A DNA stretch of 64,000 bases from Maea johnstoni (taxonomy: Eukaryota; Annelida; Polychaeta; Spionida; Magelonidae), in NCBI GenBank assembly GCA_963942565.1, contig OZ012694.1:36667484-36731483 (forward strand). Direction: 5' to 3'. This document shows positions 10,884 through 21,705 of the stretch, piece by piece. The translations under genes were made by a program, and so were the position numbers. How positions within the stretch are numbered: the stretch's first letter is position 1; each line of letters opens with the position of its first letter. Below the pieces are notes generated by a model, which saw nothing but the letters and a program-made list of their open reading frames with translations, was not told the origin of the DNA and made no database searches.

Positions 10884-11996
10884 GTGAAGAAACTTGGGGC
10901 AAGAAAGAACAGACAACCTCGATCTTACGCATTAAGCGAACCGAAATATCTCACGCCTGAGCGAACCATTTTGTTTATTTATTTATTTATTTTTATTGTG
11001 ATCATCATGAGACGTCTACTTCTACTTTCTGGCGCTGGAGTACCCAGCAGCAGCGGTCGAACCTTAGACCTGCCTGCTATTCCCACTACAACCTATTCCG
11101 TCCATCATCTGTGGCGCTGGATTACCCAGTCACGATGATTTGTGTTTCTTCCATGGATAATTACCCGAAGTGCCAATTTACTACGTCCATCGTCTGTGGC
11201 GACGGATTAACAAGTCACGACGATTTTGTGCCTAATTATTGGATTATTATTGACTACTCTACGAACTACCGGACCTGTGTACCATCCACGACGTCCCAGG
11301 AAGAAATCGGTGACCAAGAAGAAGTTTTAACGAAGTGACACTTGAGAGATTTTGGACTATGCTGGTGTGTCGGAGTCGTTCACATTTTGGTGAACTTAAA
11401 ATAAGCGAACAATTTTGAGACCTTAGCGACACAACAGCTGGTAGCCGTAACGTGAGTAAACCACTGTATTGCATGATTTTGATTGTTTTTATCTTGCCAT
11501 GTTTTATCAATGTTTTTATTGTTCTTAGAGTTAACTCAGAGTGCTATTTTTCTAGTCCAAGATTTTATAAGTCGAGTATTTTAAGAATTAACGTTTAACG
11601 TTTAGGTATAAGAGGTGCGTTATTTTAACTAGTAGTTATAGTCGTTCTTTTTAAGTATTCCGCTCCAGTGCAGAGTTCGTGTTGTTATGTAGATTTTCGA
11701 GAAATAAGAGTATTTCAATGAGCGATATTGAAAGTAAACAAAGTGAGCGATAATTGGGAGAGTGGGACCGGAAGTTCAGGACTTGTCCACTCTCGGGAAC
11801 TGTGTACATTAGAAGTTAGTATTCCTATACTGTGTTTAGTGACCTGTGTGTCACTTGGTTATTCTGTTCATAACAGACGAGTTTAGAACTTTTTCGAGAG
11901 AATTGTTGTTTAACGTTCGAGTTACGTTTAGAGTTCCCTTTTTGGAAATTTGTAAAATTTAAGAATCGAGGACGATTCAGAGCAAGTCGGGGGCTG
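10884..11996 (+). other. 3' untranslated part of the LTR element
   Basis: About 1.1 kb without a recognisable protein. It begins with two more copies of the recurrent motif (about 10925 and 10951). An imperfect repeat of about 41 bp occurs at about 11099 and 11186 (ATC(A/G)TCTGTGGCG(C/A)(T/C)GGATTA). Just before the 3' LTR is a short G-rich tract (GTCGGGGGCTG), a weak candidate for the polypurine tract. Confidence 0.55.
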
Positions 11997-12824
11997 TGTG
12001 ACGGAATGACCCCAGGGCTAAGAAACAGGTCATGTTCCGTCACTTCTATTATTGTAAGCTGGGTCTCCGCCTTCGCAGAGCCTAGCATTTAGACGTGCTA
12101 CAAAGTATCTAGTTATTTCGAGTGCTCTGTGACGTAGCGCTCGTGCGGCCTCAACGATTAATGTACCGCGCGTGCGATTGGAAGGAAGGGCGGGAAACTA
12201 GGTTAGATTCGAAATCACGTCAGTCTTAGATTAGAGTTAGAGTAGAGTAGAAGTGAGAAGAAGAGAGTTAACGACAGAGGTGCTTACAGACGGATTAAGG
12301 TGCTTGAGAACTGGATTTAGACTACCCAGGGAGTAACGATTACAAGGTCAAGTAGCCAGAAAGAGACTGAAGCTGTTCACGGATTATTATGTGTACTTAG
12401 GGAAGATTATGATGACGGCATAGAGAGGAACTGTAGCTGAGTAGAGTGTGTATTTACATCCGGATTTACCAGACATTGAGACCAGAGATCAGAGAGATCA
12501 AAAACTTTTTGTGGACTTGTGATGTCGAGATAGTCATTTACATTGAGTGGACTTATTGTGTTGATGCTGCTGTATAGAGAACGAGTGCGGTGGTATGTAT
12601 ATTGTACTGTGATGATTAAACTGTATTGTTGATTTATACTTGCTTGTCCCGTCTTCTCTTCAACACCACATCCATCCCCAACCTTCGCTAAGCGTTATTG
12701 TAAGAGTCAGAAAACCCAGCTGAGCTTTATTTCATTTCAAGAGAGAACTAAGAAACCTTTTATTTAAGTAAGGTGATTCTGTATGTTAGTCGGATCATTC
12801 CTTCGGCCAGGGATCCATTCCGCT

Positions 12825-12827
<3 letters not shown>
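11997..12827 (+). repeat. 3' LTR
   Basis: 831 bp, the partner of 1188-2018. It is followed at once by a long (TA)n tract that probably expanded from the TA-rich target. Confidence 0.95.

Positions 12828-12918
<91 letters not shown>
12828..12918. repeat. (TA)n microsatellite
   Basis: About 90 bp of nearly pure TA directly against the end of the 3' LTR. Confidence 0.95.
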
Positions 12919-13025
12919 GAATAATAATTGGGCCGAGCATTAACGAATTCCCTATGGCAGTATGGACGGACATTCCCCTTCACCATAGGTTCCCCCCTTC
13001 AAGTGCGGCATTGGTGAACAGCTAA

Positions 13026-13170
13026 AACGAATCAACATGCATATACGACTCAACATGAGAAAACGCACCAACCTGCATTCGTCAACATCATTCGGCCAGA
13101 TATAGAAGAATGCAGGTTGGTGCGTTTTCACCATGTCGGTGCGTTTTGCATGCAGGTTGAGTCGTTCTCA
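13026..13170. repeat. Cruciform-like inverted repeat of 18-bp units
   Basis: Perfect 22-bp inverted arms at 13059-13080 and 13108-13129 with a 27-base spacer. Outer arms (ACGACTCAAC near 13045, GTTGAGTCGT near 13157) extend it. The left side is three direct units about 18 bp apart, of the form AACGNNTCAACATGCA; the right side has three such units reversed. Confidence 0.8.
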
Positions 13171-14066
13171 GTTAGGTTTTATGGTTTTTTCAAATGTTGA
13201 ATTTTTGGTCATATGGCGTTCCATAAATGTGTGCTGTTTGGAAGATATCACAACAATACAAACACCATTCAATAAACATTTATATTGGTGAAATATCCAT
13301 CCCGTTCTGATGTTTATTAACAATAGTAGGATACGTTACTGATTTCCAAAATAAATTTGCAGAACTACAAATGGTGCTCCAATTGGACGATTTCAAGAAC
13401 ACCACACATCTATCAGTGAACTCTCAGTTGTCAAATATCCATTATTTATACGCACTATAAGGATTCTATTTAATATCATCACAGAAATGTAGCTATGGTC
13501 TTCTTATGAACGATATTAGTTCTGGTACAAAGTGCGGTTTCTAGACGAATTCACAATACGCGAGTCAGTGAACTCCAAGTGAAAGAGTATACATAAAACA
13601 CAGTAACTAGACCAGTCAGTGACACCAGCCAGTGACCTCATAGTGAGTGAAGCAGAGCATAGTACATGTATCAAAGGCAGCTGAACTAGTTCAACGGCCT
13701 TCGATGATATATAACCGCATTTCTTTCCCATATATAATCACATACTGAAAATTGAATGGGCGCCAAAATTGCTGAATTTACGTTGTAAACAAGTTAGCAG
13801 GTACATGTATATGTTGAAACCTGTATTGAAGCTAGGGGATGTTTGCAGTAACAGCATCAGTAACAGCCCCAGTCATTATAAGCAGATGCATTATTGCAAA
13901 AGCATTTGGAAGGATTAATTTAAATATGAACATTACCAATCCCTCTGCTTGAAATATTTCGTGAAATCATTACTAATTCATGAGTTATTGTTAAAAGTAC
14001 CATTGTTCCAGACGACAATTTCGCACGGATTCTAGCAGTGAAGCAAATCACATAAACGCATATATA
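13171..14066. other. AT-rich intergenic DNA
   Basis: Nothing recognisable on either strand. Confidence 0.5.
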
Positions 14067-14068
14067 TA

Positions 14069-15498
14069 TGAGGCGCCGTTGTGGACAAAAGTAAAAAGCA
14101 CAGCATAAATGCATGTAAAAACTTTGAAATTAACTAAATTTTCAATGAAAAATAAAGAAAAACTTTGAAATGAAATAATTTGCTCTATAAAAATAAACAA
14201 AACATTGGAAACTTTTCAAAAATTTTGAAAATAAAAAAATTTTACTGGAATTTTCCAAAATATTTATATTTTTTGTAAAAAACTTTGAAAAAACTTTGAA
14301 ATAAAAATTGAATTCTCTATAAAAGTTCAGCAAAATAGTGATTTTTGTTTCACATTTTCTTTGATAATATAACATTTTTCAATGCCTTTCTTTAAAAATC
14401 CCAACGCTTTTTACTTTTTTTTTTCAGATAATCTTCTTTTTTTTGGAAGTTTTTCAATTTCTTTTTGGAAGTTTTCTTTCTAAATCTCACTGTAATTTTT
14501 ATCAATTCTCACTGCGTTTTTTAGCCTCATCCGGGTCCTAGTGAATCACAAAAGCATGTGACGTCACTATATTTAAAATCTTCCGCGCTTGCACGTGCAA
14601 GCTGGCTGCATCAAGGGAGGCATTCAATAACCTGCTCACCGACGAGCAGTTGAGTCGCATACGGGACGCCTTAAGCGCCCCGCAGACCAGCCGTGAGGTC
14701 TACTGAAGAGGAGGTCCGAGCAATATTTAGACCTGCTCGGACCTTCACTTCAAACTTCACGAGAACGAGGTACTTTGCGTGTGCCAGTTATTTGACCAGC
14801 CGCCATTCGGCCAATTCGTTATCAATCGTGATGAAAGTTGACACACTCATAAGCGGGGGAAGCTGCAGCTGGGGCTGTAGGAGGGGCGCTTAAGGCGTCC
14901 CGTATGCGACTCGACTGCTCGTCGGTGAGCAGGTTATTGAATGCCTCCCTTGATGCAGCCAGCTTGCACGTGCAAGCGCGCGGAAATTTTTAAATATAGT
15001 GACGTCACATGCTTTTGTGATTCACTAGGACCCGGATGAGGCTAAAAAACGCAGTGAGAATTGATAAAAATTACAGTGAGATTTAGAAAGAAAACTTCCA
15101 AAAAGAAATTGAAAAACTTCCAAAAAAAAAAAAGATTATCTGAAAAAAAAAAGTAAAAAGCGTTGGGATTTTTAAAGAAAGGCATTGAAAAATGTTATAT
15201 TATCAAAGAAAATGTGAAACAAAAATCACTATTTTGCTGAACTTTTATAGAGAATTCAATTTTTATTTCAAAGTTTTTTCAAAGTTTTTTACAAAAAATA
15301 GAAATATTTTGGAAAATTCCAGTAAATGTTTTTTATTTTCAAATTTTTTGAAAAGTTTCCAATGTTTTGTTTATTTTTATAGAGCAAATTATTTCATTTC
15401 AAAGTTTTTCTTTATTTTTCATTGAAAATTTAGTTAATTTCAAAGTTTTTACATGCATTTATGCTGTGCTTTTTACTTTTGTCCACAACGGCGCCTCA
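14069..15498. mobile_element. Palindromic DNA element with about 610-bp inverted arms
   Basis: The two halves are reverse complements from the outer TGAGGCGCCGTTGTGGAC to about 14681 and from about 14884 outward, with a few mismatches and small indels. The middle, about 200 bp, is not inverted. The ends are flanked by TA on both sides, compatible with a Tc1/mariner-type TA duplication, though the left flank is TA-rich anyway. There is no transposase, so it is a non-autonomous, MITE-like or fold-back element. Inner arm ends are GC-rich (CGTGCAAG..., GTCGCATACGGGACGCC) and the outer halves are very A/T-rich. The mirrored 77-codon frames in both arms are not genes. Confidence 0.9.
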
Positions 15499-16729
15499 TA
15501 CATTTGACAACTTATGGGGGTTAGTGTACCTTTATCCAATCACAGGTAAAATTCATCATATAAAATCCGTTGGTCTAAATCAATTAGAAGCATCTATCTC
15601 GTAAGTGACACAGAAATGCCTCAGGTTATATGGACTGCGGTTGCATGACTTCTAACACACACACATACACACATTATTCATTACCCTTAAAAAAATCCAT
15701 TACATAGATTTCCATTATATTGCAAACGGCCAAAAACTTTTCAAGATATAATTAATATTTTGGAGTAAATCAAAGATATTGAATAGTTTTACATGCAACT
15801 TCACTTGTTGATAGTTTTTCCTTTTTTATAATGAAAAAGAAGTTATTATTTAGACATATATGTGACTATGTCCTACTGTTTAGGACTTAAAAGACGTCTG
15901 TCATCTGGGTTAATGATAGAAGATAAAAACACATGATACAAACATTTCATCCATATTTGAATTTCTCTGCTGGTCTTATGAGAATGAGCCATGGCTTTTG
16001 ATTATGTTAACAACCTTTGATATACAATTAACTGAGTTCTCAAACAATACTACTAAATACTTTCTTACGTTTGAATCATTTTTAGAAATAGCACAACATA
16101 AGAAAAAGAAATCCAATAACATTCTCTTCTAATATCATCAGCCACCAATCTTTAGTAACTCCTCAGCTTAAGGTACTTCAACTTAATAATTGGCCTGGTT
16201 TTAAAAGATCACATATCCACAGGCCCTAGAGCTTTAATTGAAAGAATATACATTTTATACAGTTTCTGTGGCATGCCAAATATTTTACAGATATCTATTC
16301 CCTTTTATACAGCAAATACTGTTTAGGGACCTATTCTCCAATCCAGACTCCTTTCTAAGATATGTTACCTTCAACCAGAAGTCACCATATATACCTTTTT
16401 ACACATTTCTCTTCTGTGCAGTATATACATTGTATCATACTTTTTTTGATGTACTCTCACAATCATCATGTTTTATACATGGTTTAATGTGTACTTCTGG
16501 ACAAATCATACCAACCTCGGTGCAAAGTGTGAATTAGTTTTCAATAACAATTTTAGAAATTGAATGCAGCAATGCCCTTTCGTTAATGTTAACTGTACTT
16601 CAAATTATTTGTAGAAAGATCTCACATTTACTTACTAAACCTGGACACATGCTTGGCAATGAGTTCAGCTTTTAATGCAGATAGTGTGTTATAGCTATGT
16701 TCTGAGCACTGGGTTTTCTAGAAACTGGT
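15499..16729. other. AT-rich intergenic DNA
   Basis: No protein family recognised. A 99-codon frame at 16238-16537 lacks an ATG start and looks like chance. Confidence 0.5.
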
Positions 16730-17620
16730 TGCACCAAGCCAGTTGCCCTCCTCAGAAGTACTTCAGCTATCATTTCCTTCGAATTCATGTACGTGGAGTT
16801 TTTAGGTTTATAAATTGGTCTTGCCACCCTTGTTGGGTTACCTTTACCTTTCTCTATCCACAGGCAAACCTTAGTGCTCCTATCTTTCTCGTTTTGGTAT
16901 GAGGCTCTTTCACAGTTACTTTCTGTTAGTGTTCATATTATGATCAAGGGCAGTTAACTGCATGCGACCCGCCATGAATGGTAAGTCAAACCCCTGCCTC
17001 TTATAGGTGCATACTTGTTGATCAGGGAGTGGCAGATCTTAGCTTGACCCGTGTGGATGAATATGATGGTCATCTTGATGTCTCGTACCAGATTCTTGAT
17101 AAGAATTGCCTCTAGGAATGTCCTATGTGCAGGCAAGTCTGGCTTAATCCATTTCTTAAGTCTTGCTTCTTCTGGAGGTAAGTCATCATGCTCAAAGCAA
17201 TGAAATTGTTCACACATACTCCACCTATGAACGTTGGTCACATGGGAGACAACAGACTTCCACTTTTCCTCTAGGGGGTCAGCATCTTCCTTACAGGATA
17301 GAGAGCACCACCAGAGGCAGTTTCAGATAAATTTAATTCAAGGATAAATCACAATAAACTTCTTAGATTTTGCTTTTTTGTGAGCTTTTTCCTGACCCCA
17401 TTTACAAGATGGTACAGGTCAAAGTTATGGTCAATTCCTAAGGGCTCATTTGCTGAAAATGCCTGGGGAATCACAACTCCCATCTCCTGCAAGTTGAATT
17501 GTCTTCCCTTGCAATGATAAGATTACATTTGTTTGTTCTTTCTTCCATTGAGCATCAATTGTGGGCAGTAAATACTCTTTTTAAATGTCATGATAAGTTG
17601 ATCTGCCAAACATCCGCAAA
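16730..17620 (-). pseudogene. Decayed transposase-like multi-copy gene
   Basis: Reading the minus strand in pieces gives, in order: IYCPQLM and a Lys-rich stretch; GIDHNFDLYHLVNGVRKKL; KSKKFIVIYP; LWWCSLSC; LEEKWKSVVSHVTNVHRW; PEEARLKKWIKPDLPAHR; FIHTGQAKICHSLINKYAP; and LTALDHNMNTNRK followed by Lys/Arg-rich residues. I recognise this order from a large family of predicted proteins, present in many copies in fish and marine invertebrates and probably transposase-derived; I cannot fix the superfamily. The best open piece is 16954-17241. At least three frame changes or stops separate the segments (for example between the HNFDLYH and LWWC blocks), so it is a pseudogene. The HTG...HSL...KYAP block is the best preserved. 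Confidence 0.65.
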
Positions 17621-17865
17621 TACATCAGGGCAGCTTACTGTTAAAAACCAAGTACCTTTTTCAATCAACATAATTATCTTCTGGACCTTTATCTTGTGTC
17701 TTGTGATGTGTGTAATAGTTCAGAAAGAAATGATTCTGTATCATTTCAAACATTGTAAGATGCATCATTTTGACCACTCTCATCCTCACTTCTTGAACTC
17801 TCCTCAGTGACTTCCCCATTACGACCAATGGAATAGTCTGCTGGGAGAAAATTAAAACTGGGATA

Positions 17866-18403
17866 GTTTTCCAGTATTGGCTCACTGCAGATCCAGTACT
17901 GGGGTGAAATAGGGTAAAACACATACACCAAATTGCCCCCTATTGGCAGATGCAAGAACTATCGAGGTCCACGTTTCTTTGAGCAAAGAAACATCAGATT
18001 CTGACAAGTTTGACCCATGGAATCTATCTTTTCATGCACCTAGTTCCGATAGAGCATTTAACCCTTAATCATTCTATCCTAATCTATTGCTGAAGAAAGA
18101 TTAGAAAAACAATTTCAATAACTTACCAGTATTACCAGTTTTCCAGTATTGGCCCAGTACAGATCCAGTACTGGCATGAAATAGGGTAAAACACATAAAC
18201 CAACTTGCCCCCTATTGGCAGATGCAGGAACTAACGAGGACCATATGTTTATTTGAACAAAGAAATATCACATTATGACAAGTTTGACCAATGGAATTTC
18301 TTTTCATGTACCTAATTCTTATAAAGTACTTTCCCCCTTATCATTCTATGCTAATCTATTGCTTACGAAAGTTCAGAAAAACAATAACAATAACTTACCA
18401 GTC
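17866..18403. repeat. 272-bp tandem duplication, two copies
   Basis: Unit 1 (about 17866-18137) and unit 2 (about 18138-18403) align throughout at a 272-bp offset with scattered differences. Both contain CCAGTATTGG, GATCCAGTACTGG, a CCCCCTATTGGCAGATGCA block and AATAACTTACCAGT. On the minus strand each contains an open stretch reading LPIGG(K/N)LVYVFYPIS, and each carries ACTGGTAAGTTATTG, a good splice-donor match. A related CCTATTGGCAAAT block recurs near 18690. Confidence 0.8.
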
Positions 18404-18719
18404 TGTTAATTGTAATCTCTCATGAATTCATAGCAGAATTCTACGTCTGAAAGGTGTACAGTTGTCATTTCCAGCTGATCATTTACATTCTGATAATAAT
18501 ACATGTAGTGCTCGGCAAAGACTGATGATATGAACATGACTCAATAGGTTTTAACTTAACTTAAATCTTGTCCAGATTTTATGCAGAGCTGGCCTATCTG
18601 CGTTCTGTTGAAAGCACATGGTGACAGAAAATGGTGACAGGAAATGCTACAGGGCATGCTGGGATTGATTGTGAGGTGGGCCTACCACCTATTGGCAAAT
18701 AGCAAAACTGCTGCTGGCC

Positions 18720-19150
18720 CTGTACTGGCTTCATACCGGCCAGTACAGGAGCGTTTTGGCAGACCCTGGATGTTACATTGCAAAATAACTAGTTATGGGA
18801 ATTACCATATTTGTTTTTATCACCGGTATCCGGTACCGGCCCGATACCATTACAGCGGTATTATTTTCGTATTGGCCAGTACCGGCAATTTGGTTAAACT
18901 GACTGTGCCAAATTGTACGGTACCGCCACTGGCCCGATACTGTTTTCGTATTGGCTAGTACCGGCAGATATTTGTAAAACTGACTGCACCAAACGGTACA
19001 GTACCGGTACCGGCACAAAACCGTTACAGCGGTATTGTTTTTGTATCGGCTAGTACCGGAAATTTGGTAAAATTGACTGTAACAAATGGTATGGTACCGG
19101 TACCGGCCCGATACTGTATCGCTAGTACTCGCCAATATTGGTTAAACATT
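18720..19150. repeat. GTACCGG-rich tandem repeat
   Basis: About four degenerate units of 79-95 bp, each with AGTACCGG, then a TGGTAAAAYTGACTG-like part, then GGTACCGGCCCGATAC; the length difference comes from an optional part with TTACAGCGGTAT. The CCGGTACCGG core is palindromic. A related patch recurs at about 20190-20275. Confidence 0.8.
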
Positions 19151-19159
19151 ACCGGTGGA

Positions 19160-20175
19160 ACAGGAAATTTCCACCCCCCCCCCCCCCTCCTGAAAATCTT
19201 CCCCCCGAGGGGGATATTTTCCTAGGAAATTTGCACCCCCATCCTGAAAATCTTCCCCTCCAGGGAGGAAGATTTCCTAGGAAAATGTGCACCCCCCTCA
19301 AAACAAACAATACCTAGGAAAATGTACCCCCCTCCCAACATTTCCTACGGGGATATTCCTAGGATGATACCCCTTCTAGGGGGGGGGGGGGCAGTTCCGA
19401 GGAAATATTTCCCCCCTCACTTAATGAAATGATTTCCACCCCTTATAATTTTATGCTGCTGATTATACATATGACATTGTTATCATGTTCTGACCCTTGA
19501 AAGGTGTTCATATGGGGGGGGGGGGATATATCCTAGGAAAATGCCCCCCCCCCCCCCCCACCCCTGGCCACATAAACATGTGAGACGTTCCCTTCCAAAG
19601 AAATTCTCATTTGCGATTCAGTAGTCTGTTAGCTCATGCCTAGGCCTAAAATAAAGTTATGATTTGTGCTTGGGGGTCTTTGCTGGAGCTGGTCTAGCAT
19701 GCAAACAGGTGTAATCAAAGAGCAGAACAGGTAAACAGGTAAACTTTAAAACCAGATGAATTTGCAAAAATACCTAAGGCTTGAAATTAAAAGCTAACAG
19801 CGATTTTTACTACAGGTAACTTTATAAACCTGATACACTTGAAAGTCCTGCAATAGAAGAATATGCTATATACATAGTGTGATATATAGGACATGAAAAG
19901 ACTATATTGTAAAGGGCATTGATATGTTTGGCAGGTGGGCAATATACCCTAAGTAAAATTTACCCCCTCACCCCAACTGGGGGCAAGGTGAATGGGGGAG
20001 ATCTTCCTAGGAAAAGGTAAGGGTAACATTTTCTAGAAATATCTCCCCCCCCCCCCACCAGGGGTAATTTTTGTAGGTTAATCTCCTTCCCGCAATCTCC
20101 CCTAGGTGGAGAGTTTCTAAGTGACTATTCCCCCTCCCCAACACACACACACACCTAGAGGAGGGGATTTTTCAA
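19160..20175. repeat. C-rich degenerate repeat with a TTTCCTAGGAAA core
   Basis: Long C or G runs alternate with copies of the palindrome TTTCCTAGGAAA or its variants (near 19209, 19275, 19311, 19354, 19528, 20005). Spacing is irregular. No coding potential. Confidence 0.7.
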
Positions 20176-20480
20176 GGAAATTTCCTGGTACACCGGAACC
20201 GGCCCGATACCGTTCAACTGTATACGGTACAAGCGGTACAGGCTGGTGTAAAGCCAGTACCGGGCCAATACCGTGATATTTGTTGGGACACGCTAGAGGT
20301 TTCGCAACCCATGAGACTGAGTTACCTTTGATAATGCACAGGCACGAAAGTTCCCGCTTCTCAAGTGTACAAAACAGAATTTGTTTCCCATGGAAATAGG
20401 TAACTCCAAGAATTAGCCTAACAGAGTTTCCAAAGTCGTCACACCAGTTCTCTGTCTGCACCTCTGTACTCATCGGTTCT

Positions 20481-21368
20481 AGGACAATATCCCCCCGGAC
20501 AATATCCCCCGGACAATATCCCCCCGGACAATATCCCTCCAGGACAAAATCCCCCCGGACAATATCCCCCCGTTCCAATATCCCCCCGGACAATATCCCC
20601 CCGGACAAAATCCCCCCGGATGATATCTCTAGTAAAAACATGTTTTAGTAAAAAAAAGTATTTTTTTTTCTTAATTCCAGTGTTTTAAATTATCCTAAAT
20701 CGTGTGCCGGTAAAAAAAAAATTAAATTCAAAAAAAAAATTCAAAAAAAATTAGTGTTTGAAATTATCCTTAATCATGTGCCGGTAAAAAAAATAAAATT
20801 AAAAAAAAATATTGCAGTGTTTTAAATTATTTTAAAAAAAAATTCAAAAATTAAAAAAAAATGTAATCAAAAAAAAATTCTTTTTTAATTCCAGTGTTTT
20901 AAATCATCCTTAAACATGTGTTCGTAAAAATTTTTTTTTTCGAATTTTTGAATTTTTTTTAAGAATAATCTAAAACACTGCAATTTTTTTTTTAATTTAA
21001 TTTTTTTACCGGCACATGATTTAGGATAATTTAAAACACTAATGTTTTTTTGAATTTTTGAAAAAATTTTTTAGAATAATTTGAAACACTGCAATTTTTT
21101 TAATTTTTTTTTTTTTACCGGCACACGATTTAGTATAATTTAAAACACTGGAATTAAAAAAAAAAAAAAAGATTTTTTACCAACACATCTTTTGGGATAA
21201 TTTAAAACACTGGAATTAAATTTTTTTTTTTACTAAAACATGTTTTACTAGAGATATCATCCGGGGGGATATTGTCAGGGGGGATTTTGTCCTGGGGGGA
21301 TATTGTCGGGGGGATATTGTCCGGGGGGATATTGTCCGGGGGGATATTGTCCGGGGGGATATTGTCCT
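20481..21368. mobile_element. Fold-back element with 15-bp tandem repeats in its arms
   Basis: The left outer arm (20481-20620) is about nine to ten head-to-tail copies of GGACAATATCCCCCC; the right outer arm (21255-21368) is about seven copies in reverse. Inside these, GATGATATCTCTAGTAAAA on the left is mirrored on the right near 21235-21262. The inner arms are a second tandem family of about 60-70 bp (CCAGTGTTTTAAATTATCC...CATGTGCCGGTAAAAA), also mirrored, meeting near 20925. Drosophila FB and sea urchin TU elements have this build. No transposase and no clear target duplication are seen. Confidence 0.85.
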
Positions 21369-21705
21369 GATACCGTATTCATCATCTGTAGATAAATTGT
21401 AAAATACTATTAGAAAAAGCTATTACAACCTACAATATGTGTAGATTTTAGCTGTACATTTCAAGGGCTCTTAAGTCATCTCCAGACAGACAACTAATAA
21501 CCTGCTCAAACCATATCAGAAATCGAACATAGTTTTATTATGGCACACTAACACCTTTATTACTACAGTATTGTATAACGATGAGAAAAATATCACAGCC
21601 AGAAAGATGGCAGTGACTCATTCATCAATAAATTGACATAACATTCAAAAATATTTCTTCCCATTAGTGCTACATCTATGCTTAATTTCTCTCTCAGGAA
21701 ACCAC
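21369..21705. other. Short intergenic stretch
   Basis: AT-rich DNA between the fold-back element and the Ngaro-type element; nothing recognised. Confidence 0.5.

Larger units (their letters stand above)
1188..12827 (+). mobile_element. Ty3/gypsy LTR retrotransposon, 11.6 kb, young
   Basis: Two 831-bp direct repeats, each starting TGTGACGG and ending GCTACA (the TG...CA rule), enclose gag with a CCHC knuckle, then pol in the order protease, RT, RNase H, integrase. That order defines Ty3/gypsy (Metaviridae). I see no chromodomain after integrase, and I could not assign a clade. I noticed about one difference between the LTRs, so insertion is recent. Both flanks are TA-rich, so a target duplication (ATAT or ATATAT) is compatible but not decisive. 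The element is unusually long because about 4.5 kb lies between pol and the 3' LTR, with a 40-bp tandem array and a coiled-coil accessory region. Pol looks whole; the gag and accessory regions look broken, with about two or three breaks in all. Confidence 0.95.

Noticed and set aside
14142-15425. Two mirrored 77-codon frames with nearly the same protein
   Set aside because: They are the two arms of the palindromic element, not a gene pair.
16238-16537. 99-codon open frame
   Set aside because: Starts at TTG, hydrophobic and without recognisable motifs; likely chance.
18773-19135. 120-codon minus-strand frame with repeated RYRYHT-like text
   Set aside because: Translation of the GTACCGG tandem repeat.
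20117-20641. 174-codon minus-strand frame with Gly-Gly-Ile-Leu repeats
   Set aside because: Translation of the 15-bp tandem repeats of the fold-back element.
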